A stretch of 64,000 bases of DNA from an uncultured Acidobacteriota bacterium (GTDB taxonomy: Bacteria; Acidobacteriota; Terriglobia; Terriglobales; Acidobacteriaceae), in the NCBI GenBank assembly GCA_903873705.1, contig CAIQPK010000048.1:62001-126000 (forward strand), given 5' to 3'. Each line of letters opens with the position of its first letter. The first letter of the stretch is position 1. This document shows, piece after piece, positions 18,035 through 27,609 of the stretch. The position numbers and the translations under genes are program-made. The notes under the pieces were generated by a model that made no database searches, had not been told where the DNA came from, and saw only the letters and a list, made by a program, of their open reading frames with translations.

Positions 18035-21000
18035 TTATTGATAGATGAGGAAGAGAACGTTCTCCATGCCTTTCTCAAAGCGTAGCGAGCGAACGGCTTC
18101 GTTGCTGGAAAGCAGCGAACTCAGGATGATGATGTCCGGCTTGGATGAGACAGCACGCGAAACGAGCTCGGAACCGTTCGATTCAACCACCTGGTAGCCG
18201 CGATTCTTGAGCACGTCGGTGAGCGTGCGGATCGTTGAGGCATCTTCGTCAACGACCATCACCTTCTTCTTGGACTTGCCTTGATCGAGCAGTGCGTCGA
18301 CTTCGTGAAAGAGCGACGCGGTGTCGATGGGCTTGGTAAGGTAGCGATCGACGCCGAGGCGGAACCCGCGCTCCTTGTCCTCCACGATGGAGAGAATGAT
18401 GATGGGAATGTCCATCGTCGCCGGGTCGTTCTTGAGCACGGCAGCGACGTCGAACCCATTCATCTCCGGCATCATGACGTCGAGAATCACCAGCCCAGGC
18501 GTCTCCTCACGGATAAGCGCAAGGGCCTGGCGTCCGTTTTCAGCAAGGCGGACAGCGTAGCCGGCTTCGGTCAGCTCTTGCTGCAGCAGCGACCGAATGT
18601 TGGGATCGTCATCGACGACGAGGACGGATTTGTCGCGCGATTGATGGTTTGCGACACGCTCACGCAGCTGGCGTACGAGGTCTTCCACGTCAACCGTCCG
18701 CGTTGCCGGCAACAGGTTCATCTGTGCGGATTTGCCCGTAAGCGGAAGGGTGAAGGAGAAGGTGCTGCCGCTGCCGGGAACGCTCTCCACCCAGATCCGG
18801 CCACCGTGGAACTCGACGATCTCTCTGCAAATGGGGAGACCGAGGCCGGTGCCCTTGGGCTTGTCAGTGAGCGTGTCGCCAACCTGCTTGAACTTTTCGA
18901 AGACCTTCGGCTGATCGGAGAGCGCGATGCCAATCCCGGAGTCCGCCACACTCACGACGATCTCCGAGCCATTGCGGTGCGCCGAGCAGGTAATTGAACC
19001 CGTATCGGTGAATTTGATGGAGTTGGAAATGAGATTGATGACGACCTGGATGAGACGATCATGGTCGCCATTGATCTCCGGCAAGTTCGGTTCAACGTCT
19101 CGCACAAGTGTGAGCTTCTTCGCTTCAAAGAGCGACGACGTCGCCGAAATAGCGCGGTCGATCACCTCGGAGATGGAGACGCTGGCCATGTTCCACGTGA
19201 ACTTGCCGGCTTCAATCTTGGCGAGGTCGAGGACATCGTCGATGAGCTTGGTCAGACGCTCGCCTTCGCTCACAACGACGCCGAGGTTTTCAATCACCTG
19301 CTGCTTCGCCGAGGCGATCTTGCGGTCGTCTTCCGGGATCAGCGGGAACAGGCGCTCTTCCAGGCGCCGGCGGATGATCTTCGCGAAGCCGAGTACGGAC
19401 GTCAGCGGCGTCCGCAGTTCATGGCTCACCGTGGAGAGAAACGAACTCTTGGCGGCGTCGGCTTCTTCTGCGGCGGCGCGGGCCTGGCTGGCTTCTTCAA
19501 AGAGTCGCGCGTTGTGGAAGGCGACGCCCACAGCCGAAGCGATCGTCGACAGCAGGCGCTGATCGGCTTCCGTGAAGCGGCCTTCCTGGTCAGTGGACTG
19601 CACGCTGATGACGCCGATGACCTGGCCGCCGGAAGGGATGGGCACGCCGAGGTAGGACGCTGTGTCGCGGCCGATCTGGTGGATGCCAAGCGATTCGCGG
19701 TTGCGCTGCATGTCTTCATTAATAAGCAGGGGCTGGCCGGTACGAATGATCTGAGACGTGAGGCCCTGTCCGAAGGGACGCGATGCGGCTTCTTCGCCGA
19801 AGGCATACGGGAAGTCGAGCATCATCGTGGAGCGATCGAGCAACGAGACGTATGCGATGGGTGCACGGAACAGCTCGCGCACCTGGTCGCCGACGAGCTG
19901 GATGAGGCTCTCCTTTTCAAGCTGCGTGGCCAGCGCCTGGGTGATGCGATTGATGGTGACCAACTCAGCCGCACGCTCGCGGACCTCGTGCTCACGCTGA
20001 TTGATGACGAGGTAAGCGCCGGCGTTGTCGAGGGCGATCGTTGTATAGGCGGCGAGATTTTGAAGCAGGCTCAGGTGCTGCTCGGTGTAGGCGTTCTTCT
20101 TGAAGCTTTGAATACTGAGCACGCCAAGCACGCGCTCCTGGGCAACGAGCGGCAGATAGATCATTGACGCGGGCGGCTCGGCGGCGCTGCCGTCCTCCAG
20201 CGTCCAACCGCCGTGATCGTAGCTGGAGATGTACTTCGAATACTCCACAGCTACGTCGTTGATGCGGATCGGCTGACGGTGATCGATGCACCAGACAGCG
20301 AACTGGTTCTTGTCGTCGGTGCTGCGCGTGTAAGGCGCGTAGCGCTTACCTTTTTCAATGGCGAGGGTGTACTCGATCAGGTGCTTCTCGGGTCGATAAA
20401 GCCCCACACCGAATATGCTGGCGTCCACAATCTGATTCACGCGCTCGTAGAGCTTGAACAGGATCGTATTCAGATCGAGCGAGGCGGTGATCTCTTTACC
20501 GATTTCGCTCAGCAGCTCAATGCTGTCCTTCTGCGCAGCGATTTCAGCAGCCTGAGCGCGCACCTCCTGAGTCCGCTCAGAGACCGTCGCTTCCAGAGCA
20601 CGGGCCTGGGCTTCGAGCTCTTCCCTGCTCCGCCGCGCCTTTTCGCGCTCGTGCCGCCGCACCATCTGGATCGTGAGGAACACCAGCAGGACGAAAAGTA
20701 GAACGTAAATGATGTAAGCGAGCGTGGTGCGGTACCACGGCGGAAGAATGGTGAATGAGAAGACACCCTCTTCGCCGGTGCGGCCATCGTCAGTCCGCGC
20801 TCGCACGCGGAAGTGATACTCGCCTGGGCCTAGACCGCTGTAGTTCGCTTCCTTCTGCTTGGCCCATGTCGACCAGTCCTTGTCCGCGCCATCGAGAAAG
20901 TACTGATAGGTCGTCTCGGTGGGATTGTCGTAGGCCAGCGCGGCAAATTGAAACCGCAGGCCCTGGGTTCCCGGCGGAAGGCGCAGTCCGGACGTGACGC

Positions 21001-23014
21001 CGGTGCCACCGTACACAATCTGCGTTCCCGCGTTCACCTGGCGCACCAGCGTGGTGAGCGGCGGTGTCGGGGGCGGCTTCACCTTGGGATCGAAGTGGAT
21101 CAGCCCTTCGCCGCTTAGCCAGAGCGACCCATCGGTATCGCTGTAGACATCGATAACGAAGAACCGCGTGAGACGACGATAGGTGTCTTCGTCAAGCTTC
21201 CACGTTCCGTCGGCCTGCTTGTTGAACCGGCCGACGCGACGTGTGTCAGGCCCGCTCGAGCCCGACCAGACGCTGCTGTCCCCCGAGGTGAACAATTGAG
21301 GCGAGTAAACCGGTGCATCGAGCGGCAGCAGGAACCGGTTATCGACGACGAACTTGCGGGCTGCGGGGTCCCAGCGATAGTTATTCGCGGTACGCGCCAC
21401 GGTGACCCACAAAGTACCGTCTAAAAACTCCGCATCGGTAGAGCCTTCAGGCAGCCCCTGGTCGTGTCCGAGTATTTCAAACTTGGAGTCGCGCATCCCC
21501 GTGGGCGCCACCTCCACGCGGAGCACCTTCCCGTCGCCGCCACTCACCCACAGCGCGCCCTGCGGATCTTCAAATACATCCCTTGCCTCGTAGATGATGC
21601 CCGGCAACCGGCCTTCATCAAGCCACTTGGTGCCGTCCCAGCGGATAGAGCTGACGCCTTCGCCATGAGCCACGAAAATTCTGGAAGGATTCAGCCTGGA
21701 CTGCTTGATGTAGTAGGTCTGCTCGGTTGGGCCGGTCAAGCCCGGAATCGCCGGCGCCAGGTTATCGCCCTGCACCGTCATCACGCCTTCGCTGGTGCCT
21801 ACCAGTAGTTGCTCAGGAGTCTTGCCCGCTGGATCTTTGAAGTCGACAAAAGCCCAGGCCTGGCTGGCGCCATGTATGGGTGTGAGCGACGACTTTCCTG
21901 TCTTCGGATCGACAACAAGCCGCGCTACGGAAGCGCCCGCTCCAGAGGCGACATAGATCGTGTTCTTGAAACGAATGGTGCTGAGATTCCCGTCGTGCGA
22001 GAAAAAGGAGATCGGCGAGTTGACTTCTACGCGCGCCGCCCCGGCGTCGAGACCGAGCCACAGTGCGCCATCACGGTCCATGTAGGCGGAAAGCACGTTG
22101 GTGCTGGGAAGTCCCGCAGCTTGATCAATCAGCTGACGCAGCTTTCCGTCGTGCCCAATGATGACAGCGCCGCCGTTCAACGTCGTGAGGCAGATGCTGC
22201 CGTCCGGCAACAGGGTGGACGTATAAATTTTGTGCGTCTTGAAGTACTCGTCCACTTGGGTGGGGAACGGCGTAACCTTCTGCCCGTCGTAGAGTGTCAG
22301 CGTCGTATCGCGAGCGCTGACCAGGATGCGATTGTCGTCATAGGGATGGAGAAAGAGCTTTGCGGAGGTCTTGTAAGCATCGCCTCCCGGCGCATTGCGC
22401 AGGTCGTCGCCAACAATCTCCTGCAGTCCGATGCCGTCCTGCGCGGTATAGATGTGGCCGTGCACCGCGGAGAGGGCCTGAAACCGCGACGACGACGACC
22501 AGACATGCATCGTCTTGCCGTCCCAGCGAAAGAGCTTCTGATAGGACCGGAAGAAAGTGCCCTGCGGCGATACGAGAACCTGCCAGACGTCGGTGAAGCC
22601 GCGTTGATCGGCCGGGATTTTGTCGAGTAGCGAGACAAAATGCAGCACGCCGGCGGGGTCCGCCTGCAGGTAGCCGAAGTTGCCGCTGCCGCCAGCCCAG
22701 ATCGTGTCCTTGGCATCGATGGCGAAGGACCGAATGACGCTTGAGGGCACAACGATGCGCCGCCAGGTGACGCCGTCGTACTCAAAGATCGCGCCGGATG
22801 AGTCGCCAAGGTACATGACGCCGCGGCGGTCCTGAATCATGTTCCAGACCTGGCCGCCGCCGTTGTACTCCTTGGCCGAATGGTTCTGGAGGACGGGCGT
22901 TCCGGTTTCCACGCCGGCCGATGGACTGATCTGCGCAACAGCGGAAAGACCAAGGCCAACAGCCAGGATCGTCGCCAATACGTTTCGACTACGGAGTACC
23001 GGAGATTCCGCCAA
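18035..23014 (-). CDS. Hybrid histidine kinase with periplasmic two-component beta-propeller sensor
   Basis: 1659-residue membrane sensor. Order: signal segment (residues about 10-28); Reg_prop beta-propeller (about 50-650, repeats such as DRDGALWLGLDAG and SDTDGSLWLSGEG); Y_Y_Y domain (about 690-755); one TM (about 757-780); a basic coiled coil; GAF (about 840-1010) and GAF (about 1020-1175); HisKA with H1198 in SHELRTPL; HATPase_c with DSGIGIA and GTGLGLPICREIV; receiver 1 with D1512 in LVILDVMMP. A second C-terminal receiver-like domain (about 1583-1659) begins KVMVVDEDA, but its acceptor position reads DIIILSSLLSS with no Asp and it stops before the Lys, so it is a pseudo-receiver. The start is a TTG with a weak GAAGAG site. 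It heads an operon with the CheY-like and SpoIIE genes. Related HTCS sensors detect glycans; the ligand here is unknown. Confidence 0.92.
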   Translation of the reverse strand: MAESPVLRSRNVLATILAVGLGLSAVAQISPSAGVETGTPVLQNHSAKEYNGGGQVWNMIQDRRGVMYLGDSSGAIFEYDGVTWRRIVVPSSVIRSFAIDAKDTIWAGGSGNFGYLQADPAGVLHFVSLLDKIPADQRGFTDVWQVLVSPQGTFFRSYQKLFRWDGKTMHVWSSSSRFQALSAVHGHIYTAQDGIGLQEIVGDDLRNAPGGDAYKTSAKLFLHPYDDNRILVSARDTTLTLYDGQKVTPFPTQVDEYFKTHKIYTSTLLPDGSICLTTLNGGAVIIGHDGKLRQLIDQAAGLPSTNVLSAYMDRDGALWLGLDAGAARVEVNSPISFFSHDGNLSTIRFKNTIYVASGAGASVARLVVDPKTGKSSLTPIHGASQAWAFVDFKDPAGKTPEQLLVGTSEGVMTVQGDNLAPAIPGLTGPTEQTYYIKQSRLNPSRIFVAHGEGVSSIRWDGTKWLDEGRLPGIIYEARDVFEDPQGALWVSGGDGKVLRVEVAPTGMRDSKFEILGHDQGLPEGSTDAEFLDGTLWVTVARTANNYRWDPAARKFVVDNRFLLPLDAPVYSPQLFTSGDSSVWSGSSGPDTRRVGRFNKQADGTWKLDEDTYRRLTRFFVIDVYSDTDGSLWLSGEGLIHFDPKVKPPPTPPLTTLVRQVNAGTQIVYGGTGVTSGLRLPPGTQGLRFQFAALAYDNPTETTYQYFLDGADKDWSTWAKQKEANYSGLGPGEYHFRVRARTDDGRTGEEGVFSFTILPPWYRTTLAYIIYVLLFVLLVFLTIQMVRRHEREKARRSREELEAQARALEATVSERTQEVRAQAAEIAAQKDSIELLSEIGKEITASLDLNTILFKLYERVNQIVDASIFGVGLYRPEKHLIEYTLAIEKGKRYAPYTRSTDDKNQFAVWCIDHRQPIRINDVAVEYSKYISSYDHGGWTLEDGSAAEPPASMIYLPLVAQERVLGVLSIQSFKKNAYTEQHLSLLQNLAAYTTIALDNAGAYLVINQREHEVRERAAELVTINRITQALATQLEKESLIQLVGDQVRELFRAPIAYVSLLDRSTMMLDFPYAFGEEAASRPFGQGLTSQIIRTGQPLLINEDMQRNRESLGIHQIGRDTASYLGVPIPSGGQVIGVISVQSTDQEGRFTEADQRLLSTIASAVGVAFHNARLFEEASQARAAAEEADAAKSSFLSTVSHELRTPLTSVLGFAKIIRRRLEERLFPLIPEDDRKIASAKQQVIENLGVVVSEGERLTKLIDDVLDLAKIEAGKFTWNMASVSISEVIDRAISATSSLFEAKKLTLVRDVEPNLPEINGDHDRLIQVVINLISNSIKFTDTGSITCSAHRNGSEIVVSVADSGIGIALSDQPKVFEKFKQVGDTLTDKPKGTGLGLPICREIVEFHGGRIWVESVPGSGSTFSFTLPLTGKSAQMNLLPATRTVDVEDLVRQLRERVANHQSRDKSVLVVDDDPNIRSLLQQELTEAGYAVRLAENGRQALALIREETPGLVILDVMMPEMNGFDVAAVLKNDPATMDIPIIILSIVEDKERGFRLGVDRYLTKPIDTASLFHEVDALLDQGKSKKKVMVVDEDASTIRTLTDVLKNRGYQVVESNGSELVSRAVSSKPDIIILSSLLSSNEAVRSLRFEKGMENVLFLIYQ

Positions 23015-23152
23015 AGGACTCTTCTCGATTATCTAAATGCGAAGCAGGAACTACTCGGGCAAAACGGAACTGCAGCTGGAGATGTAGCTGACGCAGCCCA
23101 TCCTACCATGTGTCCCCGCGAGCCAGGATGATCGCATTTGCGGTTGACCTGG

Positions 23153-23320
23153 TCAATTGCAACCGCGATTGAACGCCGCACATACCGTAACGATCTGCTC
23201 TCGGAGATGCTCGCATTGCATTTCGCTGGCGCCATTCTTGATGGCCGCCTCCAGCTCGACCTCGAGCTCGTTCAGGCGATCTTCCAGGGCCTGGCGTTCG
23301 CGTTCTTCATGGCTAAACAT
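23153..23320 (-). CDS. Small coiled-coil protein, 55 residues, unknown function
   Basis: A 55-codon frame fills the gap before the hybrid kinase on the same strand. Its first 35 residues are strongly amphipathic and charged (MFSHEERERQALEDRLNELE and onward), predicting one long helix or coiled coil, and it has Cys residues near the C terminus. No clear Shine-Dalgarno is seen upstream. The composition looks like a real protein rather than noise, but there is no family recognition. It is divergent from the glycosyltransferase gene at 23370, which supports that gene's later start. Confidence 0.45.
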   Translation of the reverse strand: MFSHEERERQALEDRLNELEVELEAAIKNGASEMQCEHLREQIVTVCAAFNRGCN

Positions 23321-23369
23321 AGCCGGTTCAGGCTATCACCGCAGCGGGTCTCCTATACTGTGCCTACCG

Positions 23370-24923
23370 ATGCTCACTCCAGAAACCAGTTCAGAACAGG
23401 TTCCGTGGGTAGGGTGGAGACGCCTGCAGATCGCTACTTTCTGCGTATTGATGATGGCGTTGCTGGTCGCAATCCAATATCGCAGCGGAGCCTTCACGGC
23501 CGACGTGGCCGCCGACAACGACGAGCCCGCGCACGCCGTTACCTGCCTGATGGTGCGCGACTACATCGTCCAGGACTTTCCGCATAATCCGGTAACTTAT
23601 GCGCGGACATATTATGCGCATTATTCCAAGGTTGGCATCGGCCATTGGCCCCCACTTTTTTATTGTTGCGAAGCGCTTTGGATGCTCCTCTTCGGGCGGA
23701 CCCGCGTCGCGCTGCTGCTCTTCGTCGCGCTGAACGGAGCATTGCTGCTAGGCAGCATCTTTGCGGAAGTAAGGCGACGGACGTCAATCGCGGCAGCCCT
23801 CTTGAGCGTCGCCATGCTGATGATGTGCAGCGCGTTCTATCCGGTATTGCTGGGCGTGCGGTCCGACTTGCTGCTGGCATTGCTGATTTTCTGGGCGACC
23901 GTGCACGGCGGAGAGTGGATGCACTCCCACTCCCAAAAGAGTCGCCATCGCTTTTGTGCATTCGCAGCTCTGGCGCTTTTGGTGCATGGCCGAGCAGCCG
24001 TGTTGCTCTTTCTGCCCTTCCTTCTGCTCTTCGCCTTTCCGCCCAGAACGCCGTGGAAGTGGGTCGTCGCCGGGCTGGTTCTGCTGCTTGCCCTGCAGTT
24101 GCCGCACGTCTTCAGCGTGTCCAACCCATTCCGACTCCGTACCGCAGCGTTTGACGCATGGATGTACCTGCTGGGCACGGAACGGCTGGCGACGTGGCCG
24201 GCGATCCTGCTAGCGCTTGCCGGCTCGCCACTGGTCTTCAAGAACGGGCCAACTCGACCGTTCTGGGCTGCCGTGGCCAGCCTCGCCGCAGCGGGCTTCA
24301 TCTTCTACGTCCTGGTCCCGGTGTATTGGGACGGCCGCTATCTGCTGCCAACGGTAACCGCCGTCGCCGTGCTGGCCGGGGGCGGAGTACAGGTGTTGTT
24401 GGACGCACTGGCTAAACACGGTTCTCCGCAACGTCGCTGGCTCATAGCGGCCGTTACGGTTGCAGCGGTCGTCGTTATCGGCAGGGCAGCATACTTCAGT
24501 CCGGCCAAGCCAGACCTGGGCTATCGCAAAATGATGGCGAACTGCCTGCTGTGCGGGCACAGTGTGGGATTGGTTGCCGGTGACGCGACCCAGGAAGGCG
24601 ACCTGATCGCTGAGGCGGCCCTTTCCGACCCGACACTCTCGCGGACGATGCTTCGGGCCAGCAAGGTTCTGGCTAAGAGTACGTGGTCAGGTTATGACTA
24701 CCGCACCCTGTATTCCTCGCCGGCGCAGGTGCTCGATTATCTTGACCGCGCGAAGGTCTCCATCATCGTTATTCACAACGCCTCGACCCGAGACGATGTG
24801 AGCGAGCTGCGGTCTGCGCTGGCGCTTTCGGGACCGAACTGGGTATCCGATGACCGGACTTACGCTGCCCAGAAGGTCACCGTCTTCCGAAGGCCAACCC
24901 AACCCGGCGCGGCAGCTCACTAG
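23370..24923 (+). CDS. GT39/ArnT-like integral membrane glycosyltransferase
   Basis: 517-residue polytopic membrane protein with about 10-12 hydrophobic segments. The first periplasmic loop carries DNDEPAHAVTCL, matching the acidic DE motif of GT-C transferases such as dolichyl-phosphate-mannose mannosyltransferases and ArnT, followed by HWPPLFYCCEALWMLLFG, also typical. A soluble C-terminal tail has a Rossmann-like sequence. Expected to transfer a sugar from a polyprenyl-phosphate donor on the periplasmic side of the inner membrane. The ATG at 23370 is chosen because the frame further upstream (to 23157) reads low-complexity Ser/Arg sequence over the opposite-strand small ORF. No Shine-Dalgarno is obvious. 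A GT2 gene follows after 136 bases on the same strand. Confidence 0.72.
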   Translation: MLTPETSSEQVPWVGWRRLQIATFCVLMMALLVAIQYRSGAFTADVAADNDEPAHAVTCLMVRDYIVQDFPHNPVTYARTYYAHYSKVGIGHWPPLFYCCEALWMLLFGRTRVALLLFVALNGALLLGSIFAEVRRRTSIAAALLSVAMLMMCSAFYPVLLGVRSDLLLALLIFWATVHGGEWMHSHSQKSRHRFCAFAALALLVHGRAAVLLFLPFLLLFAFPPRTPWKWVVAGLVLLLALQLPHVFSVSNPFRLRTAAFDAWMYLLGTERLATWPAILLALAGSPLVFKNGPTRPFWAAVASLAAAGFIFYVLVPVYWDGRYLLPTVTAVAVLAGGGVQVLLDALAKHGSPQRRWLIAAVTVAAVVVIGRAAYFSPAKPDLGYRKMMANCLLCGHSVGLVAGDATQEGDLIAEAALSDPTLSRTMLRASKVLAKSTWSGYDYRTLYSSPAQVLDYLDRAKVSIIVIHNASTRDDVSELRSALALSGPNWVSDDRTYAAQKVTVFRRPTQPGAAAH

Positions 24924-25059
24924 ACCCGCCACGGCACCTTTGGTCAAAAAAGACACACTTCCAACCCCACTGTAAGGATCGCCGCGAATCCAGATAGACT
25001 GCACGTGTCGGCTCCCGGGTAGGCCGTTCCCGGACAGCCACCCAACCAGAGTGACCGCA

Positions 25060-26403
25060 ATGCCCGTTTCGATCACCATCATCATCCCCGCTCGCGACGC
25101 TGCCGCCTATCTCAGGCGTTGCCTGCAGGCGCTGGGGCAGAGCAGTCATCCTTCGGAGGAAATCATTGTCGTCGATGACGGCTCGACCGACGATACCAAC
25201 GCGGTTGCCCAGGAGTTTGGCGCCACCGTTATCCAGACGGGCAGAGCGATGGGACCATCCTTCGCTCGCAACCTTGGCGCAAAGACTGCGAAGGGCGACG
25301 TCCTTTTCTTCCTTGATGCCGACGTTTGCGTAATGCCCGAAACCCTGCAAAAGATCGGCAATAGCTTTGACAAGGATCAGGGGCTTGACGCCGTGATGGG
25401 ATCCTATGATCTCAACCCTTCCGCCCCGGATTTCATTTCGCAATACCGAAACCTGATGCATTGCTACGTGCACCAGACGGGGTCCGAGAACGCATCCACC
25501 TTCTGGAGCGGCTGCGGCGCGATTCGGCGAGATGTGTTCCTGCAGCACAGCGGTTTCAGCGAGGGATATGGCCGGCCCGCGATTGAAGATATCGAGCTGG
25601 GTTACAGGCTGGTCCAGGCTAAACGCAAGATCATCCTCGACCACTCGATCCTGGTCACCCACATGAAGCGCTGGACGTTTTGGGGATTGATCAAGACCGA
25701 CATCTTTGATCGCGGCATCCCCTGGACCGAGCTGATTCTTCGTGATCGCCTGATGCCGGACGACCTGAACCTTCAACTCAGTCAGCGTGTGAGCGTTGCT
25801 CTCGTCTTCATCCTGGTCATCCTCGCGGCGGCCATGGCCATCGTTGACGGTGGCTACGTGCTGGTACCGCTACTGGTCATCGTCTTCCTGATGCTGGCGC
25901 GGTGGTGGGGCGAAATTGGAAGCTATCGCCGTCCTCGCAGGGCATTTGCGGTTTTGACCTGCATGATCACCCTCGTTGCAGCAGTGGCCTACTCTCAAAA
26001 AATGTTCGGGCTTATCCCGTTCCTGATGGCGATGCCCATCCTGTTGTTGTTACGGCACAAGTATTACGAACGCGGCAAACTGAAAAAGTCGCACCGCTGG
26101 CTGGGTATCATTTTTATATGCTTCTCGGTGCTGGTGGCTGCACTCTACCTTCCAGCGCAACATCACCTGATTTTTGCGTGCTTCGCGGTGCTCATCCTGC
26201 TGGGCCTGCTCAACAGCAGCTTCTACATCTTCCTGGCCGGTAACCGCGGACTGGCCTTTGTGTTCGCGGCGATTCCCTTCCACCTGCTCTACCACTTTTA
26301 CAACGGGATATCGTTTATAGCCGGCCTGGTGGTCTATCTATTGCCGGCTCGCTCAACCAGAAAGAACGCGCCCCTGACGTCGCCCACCGACAGCACTCTA
26401 TAA
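25060..26403 (+). CDS. Membrane-anchored family 2 glycosyltransferase
   Basis: 447-residue protein. Residues 1-230 are a GT-A catalytic domain: SITIIIPARDAAAYL, VVDDGSTDDT with the nucleotide-binding Asp residues, FFLDADV as the DXD motif, and FSEGYGRPAIEDIELGYRL as the acceptor-side ED motif. The C-terminal half has six or more membrane helices. Likely makes a lipid- or polymer-linked sugar at the cytoplasmic face of the membrane. A GTG at 25051 gives a form three residues longer. It follows the GT39-like gene on the same strand, suggesting a small surface-glycan pair; the sugar and acceptor are unknown. The pobA gene converges 7 bases downstream. Confidence 0.88.
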   Translation: MPVSITIIIPARDAAAYLRRCLQALGQSSHPSEEIIVVDDGSTDDTNAVAQEFGATVIQTGRAMGPSFARNLGAKTAKGDVLFFLDADVCVMPETLQKIGNSFDKDQGLDAVMGSYDLNPSAPDFISQYRNLMHCYVHQTGSENASTFWSGCGAIRRDVFLQHSGFSEGYGRPAIEDIELGYRLVQAKRKIILDHSILVTHMKRWTFWGLIKTDIFDRGIPWTELILRDRLMPDDLNLQLSQRVSVALVFILVILAAAMAIVDGGYVLVPLLVIVFLMLARWWGEIGSYRRPRRAFAVLTCMITLVAAVAYSQKMFGLIPFLMAMPILLLLRHKYYERGKLKKSHRWLGIIFICFSVLVAALYLPAQHHLIFACFAVLILLGLLNSSFYIFLAGNRGLAFVFAAIPFHLLYHFYNGISFIAGLVVYLLPARSTRKNAPLTSPTDSTL

Positions 26404-26410
26404 CCCAGGA

Positions 26411-27607
26411 TCAGTCCACACCCTCAATGGGCAGTCCGACGTAATTTTCCGCGATCGTGCGTGCGCCCGCTTCGGAACTTGTTACGTAGTCCAGTTCAGC
26501 GAGCTGACGCCGGTGGTCGAAGTCATTGGCGTCCGGCATGCGATGCAGCATCGACGTCATCCACCACGAAAATCGTTGGGCCTTCCACACACGTCGCAAG
26601 CAAAGGCTGGAGTATCGGTCCAGGCCCCGCATCGCACCCTCCCGGTAATACAGGGAGAGCCCCTCTGACAACACCTTGACGTCAGAGATGGCGAGGTTCA
26701 TGCCCTTGGCTCCAGTCGGTGGAACGATGTGCGCAGCATCGCCTGCCAGGAAAAGCCGCCCATACTGCATCGGCTCGGTTACGAAGCTGCGCATCGGCGT
26801 GACGCTCTTCTGAATGATCTGTCCAACATGAGGGGCCCAGCCGTCCTCGCACTGCAAGCGCAACAAGAGCTCCGCCCAGACCCGCTCATCCGGCCAATCC
26901 GCAATATCGGTCTCATTGGCGCATTGCAGGTAGAGTCGCGTAACCGTGGGCGATCGCATGCTGAATAAGGCGAAGCCGCGGTCGCTGTGCATATACACAA
27001 GCTCATCCTGCGACGGCGGCGCCTCTGCCAGTATGCCGAGCCAGGAGAAAGGGTAAACACGCTCGTAGATCTTCAGAACGCCTTCCGGAATAGAGGGCCG
27101 GCTGACGCCGTGAAAACCGTCACAACCGCCGATGAAGTCACAGCTCAATTCATGGGAGAGACCGTGGTGCGTGTAGCGGATGCTGGGCGCGCTACCGTCG
27201 ATGTCGTGCAAGGAGACGTTCTCGACATCGAAAAGGATCGGAATGTGACGCGCGTGAGCGCCGGCGATGAGGTCTTTAACGACTTCGTGCTGTCCGTACA
27301 CCGTTACCGTTTTGCCGACAAGCTTCTCGAAGTCGACATGATGACGACGGCCATTGAAGCCGATCTCCACCCCGTGATGCGTGAGCCCTTCGCGCCGCAT
27401 ACGGTCGCCGAGGCCGAGTTCATTAAGGATGTCGACCGTTCCCTGCTCCAGCACACCCGCACGTACGCGGCCTTCCACGTAGCTGCGGTCACGCGCTTCC
27501 AACACCACGCAGCTGATCCCAAGAGCATGCAACAAGTGCGCCAGAACAAGCCCGGCAGGGCCGGCACCGACGATTCCTACCTGGGTCTGCGTTCTTATCA
27601 CTTCCAT
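26411..27607 (-). CDS. pobA: 4-hydroxybenzoate 3-monooxygenase
   Basis: 398-residue FAD-dependent aromatic hydroxylase that converts 4-hydroxybenzoate to protocatechuate with NAD(P)H and oxygen. GIVGAGPAGLVLAHLL is the dinucleotide-binding motif, GCDGFHGVSR the shared FAD/NADPH motif, and AGDAAHIVPPTGAKGMNLA the second FAD motif; RVRAGVLEQGTVDIL is characteristic of PobA. Length matches the family (about 390-395). It is the last gene of the pca operon, starting 2 bases after the pcaC stop. Its product is the substrate of PcaGH encoded at the head of the operon. PobA usually lies with its own pobR activator; none is present here. Confidence 0.95.
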   Translation of the reverse strand: MEVIRTQTQVGIVGAGPAGLVLAHLLHALGISCVVLEARDRSYVEGRVRAGVLEQGTVDILNELGLGDRMRREGLTHHGVEIGFNGRRHHVDFEKLVGKTVTVYGQHEVVKDLIAGAHARHIPILFDVENVSLHDIDGSAPSIRYTHHGLSHELSCDFIGGCDGFHGVSRPSIPEGVLKIYERVYPFSWLGILAEAPPSQDELVYMHSDRGFALFSMRSPTVTRLYLQCANETDIADWPDERVWAELLLRLQCEDGWAPHVGQIIQKSVTPMRSFVTEPMQYGRLFLAGDAAHIVPPTGAKGMNLAISDVKVLSEGLSLYYREGAMRGLDRYSSLCLRRVWKAQRFSWWMTSMLHRMPDANDFDHRRQLAELDYVTSSEAGARTIAENYVGLPIEGVD

Positions 27608-27609
27608 GG

